From positions 1 through 26,780 of the forward strand of contig PMFP01000012.1 of NCBI GenBank assembly GCA_003155175.1: a stretch of 26,780 nucleotides of DNA, read 5' to 3'. Of this stretch, positions 21,248 through 26,780 are shown piece by piece; the stretch's first letter is position 1; the number at the start of each line of letters is the position of its first letter. The DNA comes from Vulcanimicrobiota bacterium. Lineage in GTDB: Bacteria > Vulcanimicrobiota > Vulcanimicrobiia > Vulcanimicrobiales > Vulcanimicrobiaceae. Position numbers and translations under genes: made by a program. The notes under the pieces were generated by a model. The model was not told the origin of the DNA and did not search any database. It saw only the letters and a list, made by a program, of their open reading frames with translations.

Positions 21248-21973
21248 CTACGCCTTCGTCCCGTAATGCACGGCGATGGAGCCGCCCATCAGCGGCAGGA
21301 AACCGGCATCCTTGAAGCCGGCGTTGGTGAAGCGGTCGCGCAGCTCGACCGCGCTCGGATGATGCGTCAGCGAATTCGGCAAATACGTGTATGCGGCGCG
21401 CGATCCCCCGACCATGCCGCCGACGAGCGGCACGACGCGATAAAAGTAAAGATCGAAGAAGCCCTTCCAGACCTTGTTGGGCGCCTTGCTCATGTCGAGG
21501 TTGACGAAGCGCGCGCCCGGTTTGAGCACGCGCCCGACCTCACGGAGGGTCGCGCCGATGTCTACGTTGCGCATGCTGAATCCCATCGTCGCCCCGTCGA
21601 ACGCATCGTCCCCGAACGGGAGCGACGTGACGTCCCCTTCGAGGAAGGTCACGCAGCCGCGCGCTTCCTTTTCGGCGCGCTCCCGGGCGCGATCGAGCAT
21701 CGGCGCGCAGAAATCGATCCCGGTCACCGAGAGCGCGGGATGGGTGCGAAGTAAATGGAACGAGACGTCTCCGGTCCCGCAGCACAAGTCGATCACGCGG
21801 CCGTCGGGGGGCACGTCGAGCAGCTCGATGGCGCGACGGCGCCATCCCTCGTCGAGTCCGGCGGAGATCACGCGGTTGGCAGCGTCGTAGCGGGGGGCGA
21901 TGCTCGCGAACATCTCGCGAACGAAGGCTCCCTTATCGGTGCCCGGGGAGTCTAGCGTGGGGGCGGGGGTCAT
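21248..21973 (-). CDS. menG: Demethylmenaquinone/ubiquinone C-methyltransferase
   Basis: A 241-residue SAM-dependent methyltransferase of the UbiE/MenG family, which does the last ring methylation of menaquinone (or a ubiquinone step). The signature opening is VREMFASIAPRYDAANRVIS, followed by the SAM motif VIDLCCGTGDVSFHL, then GDVTSLPFGDDAFDGATM and GFSMRNV. The ATG at 21973 gives the family length; the frame continues upstream but crosses the divergent promoter region. Pairing with a long-chain polyprenyl synthase echoes the hepS-menG-hepT arrangement of Bacillus, so I favour menaquinone. The 112-bp divergent gap holds a small hairpin (CCAAG-CGGC-CTTGG, near 21988-22001) and no clear promoter. 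Confidence 0.93.
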   Translation of the reverse strand: MTPAPTLDSPGTDKGAFVREMFASIAPRYDAANRVISAGLDEGWRRRAIELLDVPPDGRVIDLCCGTGDVSFHLLRTHPALSVTGIDFCAPMLDRARERAEKEARGCVTFLEGDVTSLPFGDDAFDGATMGFSMRNVDIGATLREVGRVLKPGARFVNLDMSKAPNKVWKGFFDLYFYRVVPLVGGMVGGSRAAYTYLPNSLTHHPSAVELRDRFTNAGFKDAGFLPLMGGSIAVHYGTKA

Positions 21974-22085
21974 CGCTGGTGCCTGCTTTCCAAGCGGCCT
22001 TGGGCTCTCCTGTGCGGAGCGGGCCGCCGGGCGCCCTGGAGCGCCCCTGGACGCTCCGGACGTTTGTCGGTAAGGCGCGCCCGTC

Positions 22086-22958
22086 ATGTCCTTAACGCTC
22101 AGCTCTCGCCCCCGGTTGCTCGACGCGATCCGCGTCGCGAGCGACATTTCGCTCGGGGCCTACGTCCTGAGCGGCGGCGGCATGCTCGACGCGCTGGCGT
22201 CGGCGGCCGCGCGCGGCGCCCGGGTTCGCGTGGTTTTGGCTGCCGGAGATAGCGTGCCGCCCGGCGACATCGCGCGCGTGAACGAAGACGCCGCAAACCG
22301 CCTGCGCGCGGCCGGAGCGACCGTCGAATTCGCCGGTTCGCAGCCGGGACGTTGCGCCGCGCTTCACGCGAAGATGGCGCTCGTCGACGGCGCTGCATAT
22401 CTGGACGATTGCAACTGGACTGCGAGCGCCGGCGACACCATCCTGCGCGACGACCGTCCGGCCGACCTCGCCGCCGTTCGCGACGCGCTCGAACACGACG
22501 CCGGCGACGCGCCGTCGGAGGATTTCGCGACGCGAAAGCGCGACGCGCTCGCCTCCGAGGCCGCGCTCCTCCACGGTGCCGCAGGCGACGAGGTCGCGAT
22601 CGAAAGCGAGTCGTTCGGCTACGACAACGCGGTGTATCGCGAGATGGAGCGCCTCGCTGCCGGCGGCGTGCATCCACGCCTGCTCGTTTCGCAGCGCGAC
22701 CTGAGCGGAAATCGCCGCGAGCGCTCGGCGCTCGAGAAGCTGGCCGCCGCCGGCGTGCGCGTTCGCGTCACGACCGAATCGAACGAGAAGTTCGCGCTCG
22801 GGAGCGGAGCCGCGTGGCTCGGCTCGGCCAACGCCAGCGCCGATTGGATACGGCCCGACCAACTCGACTGGGGCGCGCGCACGTCCGACGGCGCCATCGT
22901 CGCGCACTTGCGCAACAACTTCGAACGCCGCTGGAGTCGCGCTACGGTCCTTGCGTAA
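22086..22958 (+). CDS. Phospholipase D-like protein with one intact HKD motif
   Basis: A 290-residue protein with the two-lobed phospholipase D layout. The first lobe has ARVRVVLAAGD and the catalytic HxKxxxxD motif HAKMALVDG (H94, K96, D101), followed by LDDCNWT. The second lobe repeats the pattern with ARVRVRVT-like VRVRVTTESN and EKFALGSGAAWLGSANASADW, but the His is Asn233 and the Asp is Ser240, with Lys235 kept. Known active members need two HKD motifs, either in one chain or by dimerising. This protein might work as a homodimer through motif one, or only bind. It has no signal peptide. The ATG at 22086 is the only good start. Its last 17 bases overlap the tail of tatD on the other strand. 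Confidence 0.8.
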   Translation: MSLTLSSRPRLLDAIRVASDISLGAYVLSGGGMLDALASAAARGARVRVVLAAGDSVPPGDIARVNEDAANRLRAAGATVEFAGSQPGRCAALHAKMALVDGAAYLDDCNWTASAGDTILRDDRPADLAAVRDALEHDAGDAPSEDFATRKRDALASEAALLHGAAGDEVAIESESFGYDNAVYREMERLAAGGVHPRLLVSQRDLSGNRRERSALEKLAAAGVRVRVTTESNEKFALGSGAAWLGSANASADWIRPDQLDWGARTSDGAIVAHLRNNFERRWSRATVLA

Positions 22959-23715
22959 AGAGCGTGCGCGCCGTTTTGGTCGTTGCGGCGTCAACGTCGG
23001 ACCGCGAGACGCCGAGAACGTGCGCCACGGTTTCGGCGCTGTGCACGATGAAGGCCGGTTCGTTGCGGCGCCCTCGCATCGGCACCGGTGCGAGATACGG
23101 ACAGTCCGTCTCCAGGATCAGATGCTCGATTCCGACCGCGCGAATCGCGTCGCGCAGGATTTCGGCCGTCTTGAACGTCGCCACGCCTCCGATTCCGAGT
23201 TTGAGTCCGAAGTCGTCAACGTAGGTGCGCGCTTGCCCGGCGTCGCCGGTAAAACAGTGGATCACGCCGCGCATCCCGGGTGAGAACTCCGCGTGCAAGA
23301 TCGCGATGAAGTCGTCGTAGGCGTCGCGCTGGTGAAAGATGACGGGAAGGTTGCGTTCGCGCGCGATGCGGAGCTGTTCGCGAAGAACGTGGGCTTGCGC
23401 GTCGCGCGGACTGTGATCGTAATAGTAGTCGAGCCCCGTTTCGCCGATCGCGATCGCGCGTTCGCCGGCTAGGAGCGGAGCGAACGCGGCCGCGAGATCG
23501 TTCGGCGCGGCTTTTGCTTCGTGCGGATGAACCCCCACGGACGCGTAGATGCCGGCGTAACGGCCGGCGGCTTCGAGCGCGCGCCGGCTGTCGTCGAGGT
23601 CGCAGCCGACGGTGAGGATCGTTTCGACGCCGGCCGCGCGAGCGCGCTCGACGACCGCGTCGCGATCGCCGTCGAACTGCCGATCGTGAACGTGGGCGTG
23701 GCTGTCGAAGATCAC
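22942..23715 (-). CDS. tatD: TatD-family metal-dependent DNase/hydrolase
   Basis: A 257-residue TIM-barrel hydrolase of the TatD family, whose members act as 3' exonucleases on DNA or as quality-control nucleases, and have no role in Tat export. All metal ligands are present: H6 and H8 in DSHAHVHD, E92 in GETGLDYYYD, H128 in VIFHQRDAYDD, H153 in VIHCFTG, and D204 in LETDCPYLAP. C-terminal RGRRNEPAFI is also conserved. The GTG start (23715) overlaps the metG stop in GTGA, and metG-tatD order is common in bacteria, as in Bacillus. A much longer frame upstream is a shadow of metG. It converges on the PLD-like gene, overlapping it by 17 bases. Confidence 0.95.
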   Translation of the reverse strand: MIFDSHAHVHDRQFDGDRDAVVERARAAGVETILTVGCDLDDSRRALEAAGRYAGIYASVGVHPHEAKAAPNDLAAAFAPLLAGERAIAIGETGLDYYYDHSPRDAQAHVLREQLRIARERNLPVIFHQRDAYDDFIAILHAEFSPGMRGVIHCFTGDAGQARTYVDDFGLKLGIGGVATFKTAEILRDAIRAVGIEHLILETDCPYLAPVPMRGRRNEPAFIVHSAETVAHVLGVSRSDVDAATTKTARTLFTQGP

Positions 23716-25262
23716 GCCGGAGCGGGGATCTCGATGCGCGGGAAGACGGCGTCGCCCGGCTTCGTCACGGTGCCGCTTTCGAACCGTCCCCACTGCAGCG
23801 CCTGCTCCCAGTCGCCATCCACCGGCGTCGAGAGCCCCAGCTGGCGCCAGATTTCGGCGGTCCGCTCCGGCATGATGGGGTGGAGCAGCATCGCCAGCCA
23901 GCGCAGGCCTTCGCAGAGATCGTACATCAGCGCTCGCAGCGCCGCGGCATCCCGCTCGTTCTCGGATTTTGCCAGGGCCCACGGCTTCTCGTCGTCTATG
24001 CGGCGGTTGAGCGCCGTGACGAGTTCCCACGTCGCGGTTAAGGCTTCCCGGAAGTCCAATTGCAGCAGATGCGCGCGCACGCGCGCGGGCAGTGCGGCAA
24101 AGCGCGCCCCGAATTCGGAGACGCGCGCATCCTGCGGCTTCGGTACGGCGCCGCCGTAGTATTTCGCGAGCATCGCGAGCGTTCGGCGCACGAGGTTGCC
24201 GAGATCGTTGCCGAGCTCGGCGTTGTAGCGTTGGGCGATCTTCTCTTCCGAATAGGAGAAGTCGCTGCCGAACGGCGCTTCGCGCAGAAGAAAGTAGCGA
24301 ACCGCGTCCGCGCCGAAGCGTTCCGCCAGCGCGAACGCGTCCACGGCGTTTCCTAGACTCTTGCCGATCTTTTGACCGTCCACCGTGATCCAGCCGTGCG
24401 CGTAGACCAGCTCGGGCGCGCGTTCGCCGATCGCCCAGAGTACGGCCGGCCAGATGATCGTGTGAAAGCGGGCGATCTCTTTGCCGACCAGTTGCGTCCT
24501 CGCGGGCCAAAAGCGATGAAAGCGTTCGTCGGCAGCGGAATCAGCGTTGCCGGTCCAGCCGATCGCCGAGATGTAGTTGAGCAGCGCGTCGAACCACACG
24601 TACACGACGCTGCCGCCGCCGGGAATTTGAATGCCCCACGAAAAGTTCTGGCGAGAGATCGAGAGATCTTCCAGCCCGCCTTCGAGGATCGCCATCATTT
24701 CGTTGTAGACGCTGCGCGGACGAACCCAATCCGGGTGCGCGCGAAAATGTTCGAGCAGGCGGTCGCGATACGCGGAGAGCCGGAAGAACCAGGCGTCTTC
24801 GGAGAGCCACTGGACCTCTCGCCCGCAGGTCGGGCAGCGTCCCTCTACCAGCCGCGACTCCAGCCAGAAGGTCTCGTCGTTGACGCAGTACCAGCCTTCG
24901 TACGTTCCCATATAGATGTCGCCATTGGCTCGCAGCCGCTCGAAGACGGCTTGCACGACGCGTTCGTGCCGCGGCTCGGTCGTGCGGATGAAGTCGTCGT
25001 ACCGCACGTTGTAGGCTTCGAACAGCGACTTCCAACGCGGTACGAGCCGGTCGCACCATTCTTGCGGCGACGTTCCGGCTGCGGCGGCCGCGTTCGCGAC
25101 CTTTTGCCCGTGCTCGTCTACGCCGGTCAGGAAGTACGATTCGCCCGAGGTCCGCGCGGTGCGCGCCAAAACGTCGGCTACGACCGTCGTGTAGGCGTGG
25201 CCGATATGGGGGTTTCCGCTGATATAGTAGATCGGCGTTGTAACGTAATAGACGCGCTCCAT
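23712..25262 (-). CDS. metG: Methionine-tRNA ligase
   Basis: A 516-residue class I aminoacyl-tRNA synthetase that charges tRNA(Met). The HIGH motif is exact (19-22, in NPHIGHAYTT). The KMSKS loop reads KIGKS (298-302), followed by LGNAVD. The connective domain has one zinc knuckle, CVND...CPTC (C126, D129, C143, C146), in which the second cysteine of the first pair is Asp. WFDALLNYISAIGW and the C-terminal anticodon-binding domain (RRIDDEKPWALAK) are typical. It lacks the C-terminal EMAP-like dimer domain, fitting the short form. The ATG (25262) follows the rsmI stop directly. The group rsmI-metG-tatD is a translation and nucleic-acid housekeeping operon. Confidence 0.97.
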   Translation of the reverse strand: MERVYYVTTPIYYISGNPHIGHAYTTVVADVLARTARTSGESYFLTGVDEHGQKVANAAAAAGTSPQEWCDRLVPRWKSLFEAYNVRYDDFIRTTEPRHERVVQAVFERLRANGDIYMGTYEGWYCVNDETFWLESRLVEGRCPTCGREVQWLSEDAWFFRLSAYRDRLLEHFRAHPDWVRPRSVYNEMMAILEGGLEDLSISRQNFSWGIQIPGGGSVVYVWFDALLNYISAIGWTGNADSAADERFHRFWPARTQLVGKEIARFHTIIWPAVLWAIGERAPELVYAHGWITVDGQKIGKSLGNAVDAFALAERFGADAVRYFLLREAPFGSDFSYSEEKIAQRYNAELGNDLGNLVRRTLAMLAKYYGGAVPKPQDARVSEFGARFAALPARVRAHLLQLDFREALTATWELVTALNRRIDDEKPWALAKSENERDAAALRALMYDLCEGLRWLAMLLHPIMPERTAEIWRQLGLSTPVDGDWEQALQWGRFESGTVTKPGDAVFPRIEIPAPA

Positions 25263-26138
25263 CTAATCGGGGTGTTTGGTCCCGGCGGAGGCCGCGACCT
25301 TGGCGCGGCTGCGTTTCCGGTCGCCGGCGAGGCGATAGAGGTCGCTTCGGCGGCCTAGCGAGCGCGCCGCCAGCGCTTTCGCGATCTCCGAAACGCTCCG
25401 CCCGTCGTCCAGCAAACCGTCGATGGCGGCGTCCACCTCTTCGGCCTGCGCCGGTTTCGTGGTTTCGGCGCGATCGAGCGTGCAGGGCGCGACCGCGAAC
25501 GCGATCTCGCCCCGCAGCGTCGTGAGCTGCGCGGCGACGGCGTCAGGCGTGCCGGCCGCTTGCTGTTCGTGGAGTTTGGTGTACTCGCGCACGAGAAAGA
25601 CCCGCGCGGCGGGGGCGACGGCGCCCAGGTCGCGGAGCGTGGCCGCAATGCGTTGGGGCGATTCGAACCAGATGGTCGTGATGCCGGCTGCGAGCGCGCG
25701 CGCGAATTCGGCGCGCCGCGCGCCCGCGGTGCGCGGCGGAAAGCCTTCGAAGGCGAACCTCCGGAGCGGAAAGCCGGAGAGGACGGCGACGCCCAAGACC
25801 GCGCTCGGGCCCGGCAAGACTTCGACCTCGACGCCGGCGGCGCGCGCCGCGGCGACCAGGTCCGAGCCGGGGTCCGAGATGCCGGGCATGCCGGCGTCGG
25901 TTACGACCGCCACGAGTTGCTCCCGGGCCTGCTGCAGGATGCGGTCCGTTACGGCGGCGGCGTTTTGCTCGCGGTAGCTCACCAGGGGCTTGGAGCCGAT
26001 ATCCAGCGCTCCAAGCAATCTGCGGGCCACGCGCGTGTCCTCGGCGACCACGGCGTCTGCGGCGCGGAGAATTTCTAACGCGCGAAGGGTCACGTCGCGC
26101 AGGTTGCCGAGCGGCGTTGGTACGAACACCAGGGGCAT
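25263..26138 (-). CDS. rsmI: 16S rRNA (cytidine(1402)-2'-O)-methyltransferase
   Basis: A 291-residue SAM-dependent enzyme of the tetrapyrrole-methylase fold that 2'-O-methylates C1402 in the ribosomal P site. Signature segments are VPTPLGNLRDVTLRALEIL (6-24), AEDTRVARRLL, VVTDAGMPGISDPGSDLV and LPGPSAVLGVAVLSGFP, with FVREYTKLHE-like LVREYTKLHEQ later. The C-terminal part carries a short helical region and a basic tail (RKRSRAKVAAS). The ATG at 26138 overlaps, on the opposite strand, the ATG of the next gene, so its promoter must lie inside that gene if both starts are right. There is no good binding site. It heads rsmI-metG-tatD. Confidence 0.96.
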   Translation of the reverse strand: MPLVFVPTPLGNLRDVTLRALEILRAADAVVAEDTRVARRLLGALDIGSKPLVSYREQNAAAVTDRILQQAREQLVAVVTDAGMPGISDPGSDLVAAARAAGVEVEVLPGPSAVLGVAVLSGFPLRRFAFEGFPPRTAGARRAEFARALAAGITTIWFESPQRIAATLRDLGAVAPAARVFLVREYTKLHEQQAAGTPDAVAAQLTTLRGEIAFAVAPCTLDRAETTKPAQAEEVDAAIDGLLDDGRSVSEIAKALAARSLGRRSDLYRLAGDRKRSRAKVAASAGTKHPD

Positions 26139-26780
26139 GGCTCAAGGATTCGACATCGAGCCGGTTCCTCCGGGAACGCCGTCGCACGGCGGACCGCTGG
26201 CGCCGCTTCGATCGTCGGCCGTTGCAGCACGCGACGCCGCCCCGCTCGATCTCGACGGCTCGCGCGTTCGCAGTTCGCTGCGCTGCGTGGGGCGCTCCGG
26301 TACGACCGTGCGTTACGCCCTCGGCGTGATCAACGACTCCACGCGGCAAGTTCTCGCGCTGTTCGCATTGCGCCGTCGCGGTTCGGTCGAAAAGCCGGTC
26401 GCTCCGTTCGAAGTGTGGATCGATCCGCAGACGCGCGTCGAGCTGACCGTCGAAGTGCCGCTGCGCGACGCGTTGTGGCCCGGCGAGTTCGTCGCCAAGC
26501 TCGCCAATCAGCAGCTCAAACGCGAGCTCGCCTCTCCGCTTCCCAGCGCGTTACCGTATGCGGCCGCGCTGGCGGGCCTCGCCGTCGGCGTCTCGCTGCC
26601 TTTCGTGGTCGGCGCGCTGCATCCGCGGGTTCACGATCTGGCCGCGCCGGGCGTTGCGGTCGCCGGAGCCTCGGTGCGCGTTCCCTACGACGTGAGCGGA
26701 CTCGGTTCGTTTTCGTACGCGCTCGTCGACGAGCGGGGAAAAACCGTCGCGAGCGGACCGGTCGCGTCGCACGGCGGCGA
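26137..26780 (+). CDS. Unrecognised membrane protein, partial
   Basis: An open frame from ATG 26137 stays open to the end of the window (214 codons) and has no stop there, so it is truncated by the edge. The first 40 or so residues are rich in Pro and Ser. A soluble part follows (about 48-135) with alternating strand-like segments (RYALGVINDSTRQVLALFAL, then VWIDPQTRVELTVEVPL), suggesting a small beta-sandwich. One membrane segment (YAAALAGLAVGVSLPFVVGA, about 149-168) is followed by a second strand-rich stretch (VAVAGASVRVPYDVSG) that resembles an Ig-like repeat. The layout recalls bacterial proteins with a cytoplasmic domain, one helix and extracytoplasmic Ig-type repeats. The start overlaps the rsmI start and could be a later GTG. 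No family is assigned. Confidence 0.6.
   Translation, partial: MAQGFDIEPVPPGTPSHGGPLAPLRSSAVAARDAAPLDLDGSRVRSSLRCVGRSGTTVRYALGVINDSTRQVLALFALRRRGSVEKPVAPFEVWIDPQTRVELTVEVPLRDALWPGEFVAKLANQQLKRELASPLPSALPYAAALAGLAVGVSLPFVVGALHPRVHDLAAPGVAVAGASVRVPYDVSGLGSFSYALVDERGKTVASGPVASHGG

Noticed and set aside
21974..22085. Regulatory hairpins in the menG/PLD divergent gap (GGAGCG/CGCTCC and GGGCGC/GCGCCC)
   Set aside because: Several short, overlapping GC repeats compete here, as expected by chance at this composition, and none sits at a clear promoter.
22942..24510. A 522-codon frame read as one long protein ending in TatD
   Set aside because: The upstream half is the antisense-like shadow of metG in another frame, rich in Arg; the TatD domain begins at the GTG overlapping the metG stop.
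1..26780. CRISPR array, insertion sequence, prophage, toxin-antitoxin or defence island
   Set aside because: No regularly spaced repeats, transposase, integrase or phage motifs were seen; the genes are core metabolic and housekeeping types with even composition.

Overview
The window is dense bacterial chromosome, high in GC, with short or overlapping gene junctions (GTGA and ATGA couplings) and many GTG and TTG starts. I see no insertion sequence, phage gene, CRISPR array, rRNA or tRNA. Heme is made from glutamate by the C5 route (hemA, hemL). There are quinone side-chain and methylation genes, a cytochrome b6-type bc complex and Tat export. The style suggests a little-cultured high-GC phylum; Candidatus Eremiobacterota (WPS-2) is my best guess. 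That is inference, not shown by any marker here.

Layout. Positions 1-2337 (minus): an FTR1-like membrane protein, a 52-aa membrane peptide, an OxlT-like MFS transporter and the start of another ORF. 2538-3485 (plus): branched-chain aminotransferase behind a structured leader. 3504-5059 (minus): a secreted serine beta-lactamase-like protein and a small membrane-anchored protein whose start codon is a puzzle. 5139-7099 (plus): a DUF5069 protein, arginase and a degenerate EEP-like protein with no ordinary start codon. 7106-7813 (minus): a TonB-like protein. 7928-8176 (plus): a small glutaredoxin.

8173-15069 (minus) is a heme operon read hemC, hemB, MobA-like nucleotidyltransferase, hemL, hemA, hemD, DUF92. 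Every junction overlaps or nearly does, except a 127-bp gap before hemA that may hold an internal promoter and a 15-codon ORF. 15174-16820 (plus) is an ArnT/PMT-type membrane glycosyltransferase.

16822-21973 (minus) is a respiratory block read menG, long-chain polyprenyl diphosphate synthase, tatA, tatC, Rieske protein, cytochrome b-c fusion. The genes make the quinone, export the Rieske protein (it carries a Tat signal) and oxidise the quinol. The heme operon next door makes the cofactor. The cytochrome b carries PAWY where PEWY is expected at the quinol-oxidation site.

22086-22958 (plus) is a phospholipase-D-like protein with one intact HKD motif. 22942-26138 (minus) is rsmI, metG, tatD. 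26137-26780 (plus) is the start of an unrecognised membrane protein whose ATG overlaps the rsmI ATG. No gene-free stretch exceeds 300 bases. I found no clearly new multi-gene system. The most notable points are the Qo-site substitution, two genes without canonical starts, the odd members of the heme operon and the possible RNA leaders.
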